From Paulinella micropora (lineage: Eukaryota > Cercozoa > Imbricatea > Euglyphida): a stretch of 64,000 bases of DNA. The DNA lies in the NCBI GenBank assembly GCA_009731375.1, contig BJOX01000049.1:1123351-1187350 (forward strand), read 5' to 3'. Below the pieces are notes generated by a model, which did not search any database, was not told the DNA's origin, and saw nothing but the letters and a program-made list of their open reading frames with translations. Shown in pieces: positions 9,077 to 20,302 of the stretch. How positions within the stretch are numbered: position 1 is the first letter of the stretch; every line of letters starts with the position of its first letter. The position numbers and the translations under genes are program-made.

Positions 9077-10318
9077 ATGTCCTACCAGAGAAACTTAATC
9101 GCACAAAATCCAGATGGAGAATTTATAAATGTCAGTGTTGGATATGATGGTAATATTGAAACAAATAATTCAAAAACCGCTTTTGGCGAAGCAGTAGTAG
9201 GTCAATTAACACCAGTATTACAAAAAATCTTTCCATATACAATTAATACTAGGATATGGACAAAAACAGAAACAAAATCGTCTGTGTCATTTTTGAATAA
9301 TATGGCTGAATTGAAAACAACTGCTGATGCTACGGCAGATGCTAGTCTGGTAAGTAAAAGGATAATAAAATATAGAACTGGAATGGGTGTCCTAGCCCGC
9401 TTTACTGCTCTATGGACAACGGATGATACAAAAGATTACTATTCATATATTGGAATAGGAAATGATCTCGTTCATGGATTTTATTTTTACAAAAATCAAG
9501 CAGGAATGAATATCGCACATTGTAAAGGAAGTGCCGCAGTTTATATTGACCAAGAAGACTGGGACGACCCTTGCGATGGAAATTATGCTATGCCAAACTT
9601 AGACTGGAGCAGAGGAAATGTATTTCAAATTCAATTTCAGCATCTTGGGTTTGGTGCTATTAAGTTTTATATTGAAAATCCCATAACAGGATTATTTCAA
9701 TTAGTTCATATGATTGAGTATGCGAATGCTAATAATGGTGTAAGCCTGCGAAATACGACATTACCTTTTACTGCAGTAATGAGAAATGATGCAGCGACTG
9801 GAATACAAACTCTTAAAACAGCGAGTGCCAGTTTATTCATTGAGGGAACGAATACTATTAATACCAGCATAACAAACGAAGTGGAAGGAAGTAAAGCAGC
9901 AAACACCACTGAAAGTCCTATTATTAGTATAAGAAACAAAGCGGTATTTGATGCGGGTGGTGCTAATTTAATAAATTATTCAAATGTTTATCCTACTTTG
10001 ATAAGTATTACAAATGAAGATAGTAAGTCGTGTGTAGTAAGAATGGTATTAAATGGAACACTAACTGGAGCAGGTTTTGTAGATGTTGATTCTAAGTATT
10101 CAATTGTAGATACTGACATAAAGGCGAGTGCAATCGCAAACGGAACAACAATTTTTAAACTTTACGTAAATTCTCAATCAACTCAACAAATAAATCTTAG
10201 AAATCATGATATATATTTGACTCCTAGTGATGTATTGAGTTTTACACAGAAATCCGTTGGAACTGCCAATAATGGTTCAAATGTCAATTTTATCGCTAAT
10301 TTTATTGAGGATCAGTGA
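9077..10318 (+). CDS. Giant-virus/PLV appendage-like protein, 413 aa
   Basis: ATG 9077 follows a TATA-like ATAATATAG by 8 bp; the stop is TGA 10318. The N-terminal third has the block F-G-E-x-x-x-x-x-x-T-P-V-L-Q ... Y-x-I-N-T-R ... K-Y-R-x-G-M-G-x-L-A-R-F-x-A-L, which is repeated in the truncated protein at 53,457. The middle has the pattern G-N-V-F-Q-I-Q-F-Q-H-L-G-F-G-A-I-K-F-Y-I-E-N followed by H-M-I-E-Y-A-N-A-N. I know this combination from uncharacterised proteins of giant viruses and PLVs; a virion surface or adhesin role is my inference. The rest is Ser/Thr/Asn-rich beta-type sequence. It is intact and full length, unlike its paralogue in this window. There is no signal peptide or membrane span. 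Confidence 0.65.
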   Translation: MSYQRNLIAQNPDGEFINVSVGYDGNIETNNSKTAFGEAVVGQLTPVLQKIFPYTINTRIWTKTETKSSVSFLNNMAELKTTADATADASLVSKRIIKYRTGMGVLARFTALWTTDDTKDYYSYIGIGNDLVHGFYFYKNQAGMNIAHCKGSAAVYIDQEDWDDPCDGNYAMPNLDWSRGNVFQIQFQHLGFGAIKFYIENPITGLFQLVHMIEYANANNGVSLRNTTLPFTAVMRNDAATGIQTLKTASASLFIEGTNTINTSITNEVEGSKAANTTESPIISIRNKAVFDAGGANLINYSNVYPTLISITNEDSKSCVVRMVLNGTLTGAGFVDVDSKYSIVDTDIKASAIANGTTIFKLYVNSQSTQQINLRNHDIYLTPSDVLSFTQKSVGTANNGSNVNFIANFIEDQ

Positions 10319-10367
10319 TACAGAAAGAAAAAAATAATAAAAAAATAAAACGGAAGGTAATGTGATA

Positions 10368-10918
10368 TTAGAGATATTTTTTTACCGCATCTTTATTATT
10401 AAAATAAGGTTGTTGAATTAAATATTCAAGGTATGGTTTATTAATCTTAGCGACTTCTTCGATTTTCTTNNNNNNNNNNAATACTTACCATATTGAAGAA
10501 AAATATCGATTTCACTTTGCTGGTATTCTTTCTTTAATATACATCCTTCTTCTGTACATGTAGCATTCGCTATCTCTTCACCTACACAAGTGGCTTCGCC
10601 ACGTTGTGACGCTTCGCTCACATTCGCCTTGATTTCAGTGATACTGGTCTCTTTTAAATCAGTCGCCGTAAATGGTGTGCTTGGTTCCTCCATTATAATT
10701 TTTGCTAGTGTAGCCTCCAATGGAATAACTACTTTCACGTTGTCGTGCTGTCCGAAGGACGCATCTTCAACTTCGTTGGAGTCCCTTGGCTTGTATTGCT
10801 CATAGAAAGAAACACTGTCGGGCTTAGTCCATTTAATTGTTGGATTTTCTATTTCTCTGTCAATGTTCCATTTTTCAATTTCATTCAAGTAGTCTTGTTT
10901 GGTGTTCAGGTCAGTCAT
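10368..10918 (-). CDS. E-K-W-domain protein with ExoX-C-like end
   Basis: ATG 10918 is preceded on its strand by TTATATATAT. The N-terminus (Y-L-N-E-I-E-K-W-N, then V-S-F-Y-E-Q-Y-K-P-R) and the segment L-K-E-T-S-I-T-E-I-K-A-N-V match the protein at 61,633-62,295 in the same order. After a 10-N gap (10470-10479) the sequence resumes with K-K-I-E-E-V-A-K-I-N-K-P-Y-L-E-Y and ends at TAA 10368-10370. Together with Y-G-K-Y before the gap, this is the G-K-Y-x-G-K-x-x-x-x-V ... Y-L-x-W pattern of the small domain found at the C-terminus of ExoX-like exonucleases and alone in many viruses. Function is unknown. Frame across the gap is unresolved. It converges on the 9077 gene. Confidence 0.55.
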
Positions 10919-10931
10919 TGATATATATAAA
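10919..10931 (-). promoter_or_regulatory. TATA box of the 10918 gene
   Basis: TTATATATAT lies directly before the ATG on the minus strand. The same arrangement precedes other viral starts in the window. Confidence 0.5.
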
Positions 10932-10945
10932 GTAAATATTAATTT

Positions 10946-11235
10946 TTATTGTAAATATTTTTTTACTTCACTTTTAATGTCTGTAAATTTATCAAACCAC
11001 GGCTGTTTCATAACCCATTCAAGATATGGTTTGTCAATGGTAGAAACATCTTGAATTTTTTTCCCTTGTATTTGCCAAACGGAAAAACATCGGTTGGCTT
11101 TCCTTCTCTACTTTTTTCAATTGCCTTAATTTCTTCATCAATCATCTGTTGGACACCTCTTACTGAAAAGAATTTCTTATTCTTCTCAATTGAAAGTCGT
11201 CCAAATTTTTCAGATAGTCTGGTGAGGGTGGTCAT
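10946..11235 (-). CDS. Small protein with ExoX-C-like domain, frameshifted
   Basis: ATG 11235 follows TTATATA by a few bases. The frame gives R-L-S-I-E-K-N-K-K-F ... D-V-F-P-F-G-K-Y-K-G-K-K, then in another frame I-Q-D-V-S-T-I-D-K-P-Y-L-E-W-V-M-K-Q-P-W-F-D-K-F to TAA 10946-10948. The switch lies at an A/T homopolymer near 11,058, so a sequencing indel is likely. The joined pattern F-G-K-Y-x-G-K-x-I-x-x-V ... Y-L-x-W-x-x-x-Q-P-W-F is the ExoX C-terminal-like domain. It is tandem with the 10368-10918 gene on the same strand with 27 bp between, and both end in the same domain, so local duplication is likely. Confidence 0.55.
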
Positions 11236-11237
11236 TG

Positions 11238-11250
11238 GTGTATATAAAGT
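11238..11250 (-). promoter_or_regulatory. TATA box of the 11235 gene
   Basis: ACTTTATATA ends about 6 bp before the ATG on the minus strand. A nearly identical ACTTTATATA occurs upstream of ATG 10918. Confidence 0.5.
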
Positions 11251-11770
11251 TTTCGTAGAAAATTGTTATAACACCCTAGACTATAGGCTAGTGTTTATAT
11301 AGACTGGTAAAAAAATTTATGGAAAAAAATTAATTAATCAAACTCGCAATAGGGAGGACTTTTAATTTTTTCAAAAAAGATAACTAAGTTCAGGACACCT
11401 AGAAACACTAAGAAACAGGTTTTAATGTCTCTTCGTGTTGATTTGAAAAAAGATAGATAAGTTATCTTTTTTTAGAGTTTGAGAGAAATTCAAATATGGA
11501 CTATTTAAAGCTTAATGATTGTTATATTTAATTTGGATAAAATTATGTATATTTTTGTTGAAATTAATAGTAAGACGAATTTATATAAAAATAGCCTTAT
11601 TTTATTTAAAAGATAAGTGTCCAATAGTGGTACCTATAGTAGTCACAAACATATACACACAAACACATACACACTAAGACATACACGTTGCACACAAAAA
11701 CATGTGCTTAAACAAATTTTAAACACATAGTTAAATACATGTAAACACCCAAAAAATTTTAAATACAGTG
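11251..11770. other. AT-rich non-coding, possible element end
   Basis: No gene is seen. A 12-bp inverted repeat (AAAAAAGATAAC near 11,373 and GTTATCTTTTTT near 11,461) sits here, and the sequence then passes into ACACA-rich DNA. It could hold the edge of the viral fragment. Confidence 0.4.
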
Positions 11771-11779
11771 TAACATATG

Positions 11780-12285
<506 letters not shown>

Positions 12286-12287
<2 letters not shown>

Positions 12288-12797
12288 GACGATATACACG
12301 ATACATACCTTTGATCTTTCACGATTTCTGAGTAAGCATTTGGTTATTAAATAATAAAATACGATACAGACAGACAGAAAGACAGTGACTGTCACTGCGA
12401 ACTTCACGGGCAGTGGCTTGTTATTTTTGGACCCGCTTTTCGAGCAAATAGGCTCACCCGTGAGGATAAAACTCACGCCCAAAAGAACATGCTTCAACCA
12501 ACAACAACCGGTACCAGCAACCAACAACAACCCACATTAACGTTAACAACCGGTACCGGTACCAACAACAACCAAGAACAGCCACAACAGATATCACAAC
12601 AGCCACAACGACAACCACAACAAGCCTGATCTAGGTCTGACATCGGGTTACGCTACCATATGTGACACACGAGGCCATCAGGCCGAGACTGTTGCTCCCG
12701 AAGGGAGGCCCCGCGGCTTAGAGCGGCCGCCGGAGGCGAATTTTTTGTGTGGATTCCTTATGAAAAAATGAAAATTTTATTTCCGAATGCTGTTAAG

Positions 12798-12837
<40 letters not shown>

Positions 12838-13356
12838 AAAATTGAATGATAATAATACAACGGTTGCAGAGCAATCTAATTAATATTAATATTAATCAAT
12901 ATTAACTAAACCATTGGCAAGTTGGTGTGTTGCTTTCGACTCGTATGTGTATACCGCAGATATACGCCACTTCCGGAAAATAATCCAGTCATCGTGCCGA
13001 TTCGAGACGCCAGAGCTTGCTCACTGCACTATATGATCCAGAGGCTCAAAAAACAGAAAATATAGAAAGAGGAAAAGAGAGCCAGAGGACGTGCACTATA
13101 GTGGTCAACAACAGGGGAGGGAGAGGAGGAAAGGAAGTGAGAGAGGCAGACATGTTGTTGTTGTTGTTGTTGTTGTAAAATTTAATAATAATACAACAGT
13201 TGCAGAGCAATGTAATTAATATAAAAAACAATATTAACTAAACCAGTTGCAAGTTGGTGTGTGGCTTTCGACTCGTATGTGTATACCCCCCGATATACGC
13301 CACTTCCAGAAAAGTGTTGTTTTTGTTGTTGTTGTTGCTGTTGCTGCTGTTGCTGC

Positions 13357-13405
<49 letters not shown>

Positions 13406-13606
13406 GAATTTATTAATAAAAAATTTAAACAAAGTAATTATTAAGTGCAAGATGGTGCGTGGCTATCGGCCTTTGCTGTTGTTGTTGTACATGTTCTTGT
13501 TGTTGTTGTTGTTGTTGTTGTTATTGTTGTTGTTGTTGTTGTTGTAAAATTTAAAATAATAATACCACAGTTGTAGAATAATGTAATAAATATTGTTATT
13601 GTTGTT

Positions 13607-13641
<35 letters not shown>

Positions 13642-13966
13642 ATTTGTTGTTGTTGTATTTGTTGTTGTTGTTGTTGTTGTTGTTGTTGAATTTAATAATA
13701 ATAATAAAACTTAAAACGTTGTTGTTGTTGTTGTTGTTGTACATGTTATTGTTGTTGTTGTTGTTGTTGTTCGTGTTGTTGTTCGTGTTTTTGTTGGTGT
13801 TGTTGGTGTTGTTGTTGTTGTTGTTGTTGTTTATTCTCCGCAGAAGGGCCCCGCGGCCGCCGGAGGCGAATTTTTTTGTGTGGATCCGTTACGAACAAAA
13901 AGGAATTTTCTATTCCAAATGTTGTTGTTGTTGTTGTTGTTGTTGTTGTCGTCGTCGTCGTCGTTT

Positions 13967-14002
<36 letters not shown>

Positions 14003-14093
14003 TTGTTCTTGTCGTTGTCGTACGCGTTGTTGTCGTACGCGTTGTTGTCGTCGTCGTCGTACGTGTTGTTATTGTCGTCGTCGTACGTGTTGT

Positions 14094-14157
<64 letters not shown>

Positions 14158-14330
14158 TGTTGTCGTTGTTGTTAATGCAGTGACTTACCGCGGAGTCGGA
14201 ACTTCCGAATCACATACTGTAATATGTATGCAGACGAAGATTCTGAATGTCACATTTTTGAATTTAAATATAAATTGTAAAAACTTTGTTACAATGAGCA
14301 TTACAGATTTGTAATACTTGTTTAAGTTGT
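12286..14330. repeat. GTT-array repeat family
   Basis: A composite unit recurs several times: a GC-rich lead (CCGCGGCCGCCGGAGGCGAA, near 12,712 and 13,850), then TTTTTTGTGTGGAT, a (GTT)n array, then AAATTTAATAATAATACAAC, then GTTGCAAGTTGGTGTGT and CTTTCGACTCGTATGTGTATA. (GTT)n arrays lie near 12,795, 13,155, 13,315, 13,500, 13,600, 13,720, 13,920 and 14,095, some mutated to GTC or GTA. It looks like a dispersed retroposon-like repeat whose internal microsatellite has expanded. No gene is seen. Confidence 0.7.
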
Positions 14331-15651
14331 AAAATCATCTTTAATAGCAGTTGAAACTTTATTTTTACGCAAACACTGTTTTAATAGAATGCTTGCCACT
14401 CGTAGAGCCTGAGTGGGAAGCAGAAGAGATAGAATGGAAGAGGTCTCAAAGAGATAACACGGAAGTGGTATCCAAAGAGATACAATAACTTTAAAGCAAC
14501 GTGCAGGTAATATTAATAACAATTAGTCAAAGTGAAAAAAGTGACTAGATTTGAAAACATTAAAATACTAGATTTATATTGTTGAATAATAGTTACATTT
14601 TCAGAATTTTGAAATTTTTTAAAATAATATTAAACTATTGAATAAATTTCATAAAACACCTTAGTTTCTAAGTGGTTTGATAATAAATAAAACTTAAAGG
14701 AAAACAACACCGTGACCGTGGCATTCTCAACCGTCGCTGCCATTAAGTACGAAGCAACGCAGCAGGAAGTCATTCAAGAATCAAAGCAGTTGACAAAGGT
14801 TTGTAACGCCTGTCGGATTTTGAAAATTCTACCTAAAAACTAATAATGCATAATAAATTTTACATTAATATAATCAGATAAAAAAAACCCCGAAGGTGGT
14901 ATCCAGTGGTATCATCCAAATGTGAGCAAGGTAAAGTTTTATTTCCCAAGGTAAAAATTTTCCCAATAATATTTTTTCAGCCCCCCCTTCAGGCCTCAAC
15001 AATTCTGCCTCGTTCGTCCTCCTTCCATATGCCCACCAACATTTCCAGTCGCTGTCACCACCCCTATTAGTAAGGTGCATTGCCTGCCGCAAAAGGCGTC
15101 CAGAAGCATTTGACTTTCCGAGCCATGATGACAGAATATATCCCCCCTTTGCATGCGGACCCCTGTAGACCCCCTCTGCTGTAAAAGTTCCCACATGATT
15201 ATCGCAACGTTCCTCATCCCCTGACTATTCCCTAGCCAGTTTGTTGCCATCCCCTTTGCGTTTGACATCTTCCACTTTACCTCCTCTTTCAGTGCTCCTC
15301 TCGTCACGTAGTACACTGACCCATCTGTTATTCCATACCTTCCCAAGCCTGTATGTCACCTTCTTCCCTCATCCAACGTCGACACGTCTCAATGCACATT
15401 TGATTTCCACCTTCGTCAGTTCTGCAGAATTCCATCGCCCCCTCCCGCATCATACTCAACCAGCCATATGATGCTTGCAACAGTCACTACACCGTGTACT
15501 GTCCCCAATTCGGAAGGTGTCCCGAATTCGGAAGGGCTGAACTTTCCCGAATTCGGAACACTTACTTTTTTCTTTTTTTTAAAAGCCAATAATCGCGTTT
15601 GGAAAAAATCCTTTGGGGGGCAGTTACACCTCAAAACCCTCCATGGAGAAT

Positions 15652-15697
<46 letters not shown>

Positions 15698-15770
15698 CCC
15701 NNNNNNNNNNGACTTCAACTTTTCCACAAAACTCGTACAATTGCACTCTCTGACTTTTAGCTCCCGTGCG
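14331..15770. other. Non-coding with possible mobile-element relics
   Basis: I see no confident gene. Minus-strand frames at 14,874-15,346 have a protein-like composition (many Trp, Cys, Gly) but overlap in two frames and match nothing I know; they may be a decayed transposon ORF. A short tandem of GAATTCGGAA units lies at 15,510-15,560. A poly-A run of about 40 bases ends in a 10-N gap at 15701-15710. Confidence 0.5.
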
Positions 15771-16450
15771 CTTCAGGACAAAACCCTAACGCAATTACTG
15801 TGCATTTCTCCCTTGCGGCCAATACCTGCACTGCCACTGTGACCTTGGAGGAGTAGAACCTGTTCCCTGTCAAAAAATTACCAACACCAACTTCACCTAC
15901 TTTTTGGCATTTCCTCCTTCAGGACAAAACCCTAACGCAATTACTGTGCATTTCTCCCTTGCGGCCAATACTTGCACTGCCACTGTGACCTTGGAGGAGT
16001 AGAACCTGTTCCCTGTCAAAAAATTACCAACACCAACTTCACCCACTTTTTGGCATTTCCTCCTTCAGGACAAAACCCTAACGCAATTACTGTGCATTTA
16101 TCCCTTGCGGCCAATACTTGCACTGCCACTGTGGCCTTGGAGGAGTAGAACCTGTTCCCTGTCAAAAATTTACCAACACCACGTACAACATAACACGTAC
16201 CTCCTGCCCTGCCTTTTAGCTCCCCTGTGCAACTTCCAAAACCAATGTCATGCTTATTACGTCCAAAACCAACTTCCACAAGCTACGCTACAACAGGAAA
16301 CATAAACAATTTTGGCATTTCCTCGTTCAGGACAAAAGCCTAACGTAATTACTTACCATTTATCCCTTACAGCCAACACTTGCACTGTCACGGTAACCTG
16401 GCTGGAGTAGGGCCTGTTCGCAGTCGAAAAATTACCAACACCAACTTTTC
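15771..16450. repeat. 146-bp tandem repeat
   Basis: The block beginning CTTCAGGACAAAACCCTAAC starts at 15,771, 15,917 and 16,063, exactly 146 bp apart, and a fourth diverged copy starts near 16,325 after an unrelated insertion. Because 146 is not a multiple of three, it is not a coding repeat. Confidence 0.85.
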
Positions 16451-16512
16451 GTATTTTTTGGCATTTCCCTGTTCCAAAACGAGCCTAACGAAATTACTGC
16501 ACATTAATCCAG

Positions 16513-16818
16513 CCTTAGGTCGAGGTGGCCTCTCAGGTACAGGTAGAAAAACACTGTTGTTCAACATATCGCAGCCCAACCTCCACCTTCCAGCCTCCAA
16601 CCTTCACTGCCCACTTCACTAACACACTCTCCTCGCCAACCCTGCCTCTTCCTCGCGCCGCCCTGCCTTAGGTCGAGGTAGCCTCTCAGGTACAGGTAGA
16701 AAAACACTGGTTTCCAACGTAACCCAGCCCAACCTCCACCTTCCAGCCTCCAACCTACACTGCCCACTTCGCTAACACACTCTCCTCGCCAACCCTGCCT
16801 CTCCCTCACATGTATGCA
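16513..16818. repeat. 153-bp tandem repeat, two copies
   Basis: CCTTAGGTCGAGGT and the following roughly 150 bp occur at 16,513 and again at 16,666 with few changes. The spacing is in frame, but I see no gene. Confidence 0.85.
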
Positions 16819-16851
16819 TGCATGCAGCTGTGGATCCTGGAAATGAAAGTT

Positions 16852-17166
16852 TCAGGAGTGTCGCTTATAAGAACCTCTAGGGTAGTGTGTTGATGTTGTA
16901 CTGATTGCTGGTCCCTTGAGAACGATCGCTTCGATTGCGTCGGTCACGGGCCCGCGCACACGGTTGAGCTGTTCCTCTTGAGCTTCGGTCGCCAACGGGA
17001 GAAGACACTTGCTCAGGCTGCGACAGGTCGTTCCCAGCACGGCCACGGACGGCGGAGACCACGAGGCCACATGTCGCAGCAGTTCCTCTGGCAGTGCATT
17101 CAAATGCGCAACGAACGGGCCGGTGTGCGCTAGCTTTTGCGTTTTCTTCATTGGAGCGGCTCTCAT
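16852..17166 (-). pseudogene. F-box gene copy, C-terminally truncated
   Basis: ATG 17166 begins a copy of the gene at 17,567-18,327. The two share H-T-G-P-F-V-A-H-L-N-A-L-P-E-E-L-L-R-H-V and the following residues nearly unchanged. After about 85 residues (near 16,905) similarity stops, and the frame runs 15-20 unrelated residues to a stop at 16,852. The F-box-like core (L-P-E-E-L-L-x-x-V ... C-R-x-L) is kept, but the substrate-binding part is missing. It is probably a partial segmental duplication. The upstream flank also matches the other copy in part (AACAACAAACGAA). Confidence 0.6.
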
Positions 17167-17566
17167 GGCTAGCTAGTGCTACAAAAACAACAAACGAAGA
17201 AAAAAAAAACAACACAAACGTAGACAAATGGGATACGGTGTGGAAGAGAGGTACGAAAATATTAAAAGGCCAGGTTCGGCGAGAACAGAAAAAAAAGACA
17301 GGAATGCATTTTCCCTCGTGCACCCCCGTTACTTACTCACACACACACACACAGTCCACGCACACAAACAACAAGACGTCTCAACAGTACACAGCCAAGC
17401 CCAGACGACAAAAACAAGAATGTCTGCAGAAACGACTTCCCCACTGCCACACAGACACCAATATATGCAGAAATACCTCCGTGCTACTACACACAGGCGC
17501 AAACGCAAAAACAAAATCGGGATTTTAATGATGTTCAGTACAGATTTTCTGGCTCGCCGCTGTGTA

Positions 17567-18327
17567 TTACAACTTTTTGCAGTCCTCACAGAATCGCTGG
17601 CCATCCCGATAGACACAGTGAGGTTTAACAGTCCCCGCCACACATTTCATCTCGAGCAGGTCCATCCAGGAAATAGATCCACTGTCGTAAGTGTCATGCT
17701 TCATGTAGGCATCTCCCAACAAGTTGAGCATTTGCACCGAGACCATACGCTTCAGCAAGGCATCGATTTCGGCGCGGCTCTGCACGCAGAATCTTTCGCC
17801 TTCCATATATAGCCACGCAGAAATACTCCAGTTGTCCCATTGCTCGCAATCAATGTTGACGTCCTCGCTCCGCAAGCTGAGTTGGATATTGGTTTCATCA
17901 GTTGAGAGGCTGTGGTGGAAATAAAAATTTAAGGACGTCGCAATGCGTTCAGCATAGCCGTAGCGTTTGCCGGCGTGGAGGTTCAGGCAGCCCCCCAGAT
18001 CATAATCAACCGCACTTTCGTAATAATGGTTCCCGGTAACGCCACGGAGGCGGAAGCTTTGTAACCTCCCTTGAGAGCGACCTCTTCGATTGCGTCGGCC
18101 ACCGGCCCGGGCACACGGTTGAGCTGTTCCTCTTGAGCTTCGGTCGCCAACGGGAGAAGACACTCGCTTAGGCTGCGACAGGTCGTGCCCAGCACGGCCA
18201 CGGACGGCGGAGACCACGAGGCCACATGTCGCAGCAGTTCCTCTGGCAGTGCGTTCAAATGCGCAACGAACGGGCCGGTGTGCCCCAGCTTTTGCTTTTT
18301 CTTCTTTGGGGCGGGTTTGGCTCCCAT
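17567..18327 (-). CDS. F-box-like protein with 3' frameshift
   Basis: ATG 18327 opens with a Lys-rich stretch (P-A-P-K-K-K-K-Q-K), then an F-box-like motif at residues 23-60: L-N-A-L-P-E-E-L-L-R-H-V-A-S-W-S ... L-G-T-T-C-R-S-L-S. F-box proteins link substrates to SCF ubiquitin ligases through Skp1. Near 18,060 coding sense moves to another frame, which continues F-R-L-R-G-V-T-G-N-H-Y-Y-E-S-A-V-D and ends at 17,567 with a Cys-rich tail (C-V-A-G ... F-C-E-D-C). Either a base is missing or a small intron lies there; I favour an indel. The C-terminal 160 residues are unrecognised. A shorter copy lies 1.2 kb away. Confidence 0.55.
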
Positions 18328-18429
18328 GGTTAGCTAGTGTTCTAACACCGGAACAACAAACGAAAAACAAGAACGGGATACAGTGATGGAAGAAAAGGTA
18401 ACCACAAAGGTCAGGTTGGACGGGGACCA

Positions 18430-18992
18430 TTTTTTTTTTTTTTTTTTAACAGGAATGCAGGCGCCCCCCCCCCCCCCCCCCCCCCTCTCCCCCCCCCNNN
18501 NNNNNNNCCCCCCCCCAAATTTGTGCACACGGTTACACACACGCACACACACAAAAGACATACGTCTACAGGAACTCTTGCACAAGCAGCAAACAAAATG
18601 CCTGCCGGAAGCCTTCCACGCACACGCAGCCCACACTAAGCACACGAATGTCTACAGAACGATACACACGGAACGACACACACACAGAACGATACACACA
18701 GAACGATACACACACAGAACGATACACACACACAAACACAGAACGACACACACACACACACACAGAACGATAACACACAGAACGATACACACACAGAACG
18801 ATACGCAGAACGACACACACACACACAAACACACACAAACACACACAGAACGACACACACACACAAACACAGAACGACAGACACACACACAAACACACAC
18901 ACACGCACAAACACACAAACACACACAGAACGACACACACACAAACACACACAAACACACACAGAACGACACACACACACAAACACAGAACG

Positions 18993-19049
<57 letters not shown>

Positions 19050-19200
19050 AACACACACAGAACGACACACACACAAACACACACAAACACACACAGAACG
19101 ACACACAGCACACGAATGTCTACGGAATGACCCTGGACATGCACAGAAACAACATTTCTCAAGAACAGACACCCGACTATGCGCAGCACACACACAAATA
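18430..19200. repeat. Poly-T, poly-C, gap, then CACA/GAACGA minisatellite
   Basis: Poly-T (18,430-18,447) and poly-C flank a 10-N gap at 18498-18507. From about 18,655 to 19,115 units of ACACACACAGAACGA alternate with ACACACAAAC. No gene is seen; the long Val/Cys and Thr/His frames are artefacts. Confidence 0.9.
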
Positions 19201-19286
19201 GTCGCTTTCAGTTTTTGCTGTGAAACAAAAACAGCGCATTATGTCGGCACCCCCCCCTCCCCTCCCTTCATCTCAAGATTTGCGCA

Positions 19287-19400
19287 CAGCCCATTGAGCA
19301 TCTCAATGTCGAGCCCATTGAGATGCTCAATGGCGAGCCCATTGAGATGCTCAATGGCGAGCCCGTTGAGATGCTCAATGGCGAGCCCATTGTGCGCCCC
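19287..19400. repeat. 24-bp palindromic tandem repeat
   Basis: Four copies of GAGCCCATTGAGATGCTCAATGGC-like units follow each other. Each carries a 7+3+7 palindrome, CATTGAG-nnn-CTCAATG. The first copy has CAT in the centre and the others ATG, so the first palindrome is flipped. Confidence 0.85.
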
Positions 19401-19427
19401 CAATGGGCTTTTTGCATCTTAGTGCAG

Positions 19428-19465
<38 letters not shown>

Positions 19466-20100
19466 NNNNNNNNNNTTATGCTCTATGATCTTTGGGGATA
19501 ACTGACCTTATAGAAAATTTCGTCATTTGTTTATGTGTGTGTGAAAAGTTTCCGTTGTACGTGAAACGTGGTTCTTGTGTGAATTTGTGAATGTGTGCGA
19601 GTTTGCAAATGTGTGAGATTTTTTGTGTCTGTGTGTATGTGGGTTTTGCGAATGTGCGGGAAGGTTTTCGTGTGTGTCTGTGCCTGTGTATGTGTGTGTG
19701 ATGTCCTGTGTGAATTTGTGTATGTGTGTGTGTGAATTTGTGTATGTGTGTGTGTGTGTGAACTTGTTGTACGTGTGTATATGTGTGTGAATCCGTGCAT
19801 GTACATGTGAGTTTGCGAATGAATGTATGAGTAAATTTGCGTATGTGTGTGTGTGCGTGTGTGAATTCGCATGAGATTTTGTGTGTCTGTCTTTGTGAAA
19901 TTTGTGTGTGTGTTGATTGTACACACAATCAGCTTTGTTCAGCCGTGGAGAGGATGATATTCCCAAAGGACATTACGCAGTCGTCTTTTGTTTTTTCTCG
20001 TTTGCTTTCGGGAACGTTTCACACACCAAAAGTCCTAAGTATTAAAAAAAAAAAAAAGAAAAACACACACACACAAACAAAATTCTACACATAATAAATC
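19401..20100. other. Poly-C gap and GTGT-rich spacer
   Basis: A poly-C run ends in a 10-N gap (19466-19475). From 19,530 to 19,920 the DNA is rich in GTGTG with TGAATTTG interruptions, roughly the complement of the CACA block upstream. No gene is seen. Confidence 0.85.
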
Positions 20101-20302
20101 TTTTTTTTTCTTTTAGTGGTGGTGTGGAGAGGGGAGAGTTAAAGGAAGCGAGCTTTTTTCTCTCTCTTCTTATTTTTCCGTTTTCTTTTTGTGTGTGTGT
20201 GCGTGTGTATTCCAATTCCAGCGCGACAAGAGAGATTTTGTTTTTGTTTGTTTTAGCAATTCATTGTTGAACGTTTTTACGGCTGTACTTCCCCAAGGTA
20301 CA

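Larger units (their letters stand above)
8600..11250. mobile_element. Viral fragment related to the PLV at 49-64 kb
   Basis: Composition changes abruptly to AT-rich at about 8,600. The segment contains four viral-type reading frames with very short spacers and TATATA boxes just before starts. Two of its gene families recur in the 49-64 kb element: the appendage-like protein (9077) and the E-K-W-domain protein (10368). The left end cuts a gene. The right end fades into AT-rich non-coding DNA near 11.3-11.6 kb. No capsid, ATPase or helicase is present, so it is a partial insertion or remnant. Confidence 0.6.

Noticed and set aside
13238-14314. Poly-Asn, poly-Leu and poly-Val frames
   Set aside because: Encoded by (GTT)n arrays in different frames; the other strand gives an equally long frame.
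15771-16450. CRISPR array
   Set aside because: The repeated unit is 146 bp with no short-repeat/spacer alternation and no cas genes; the setting is eukaryotic.
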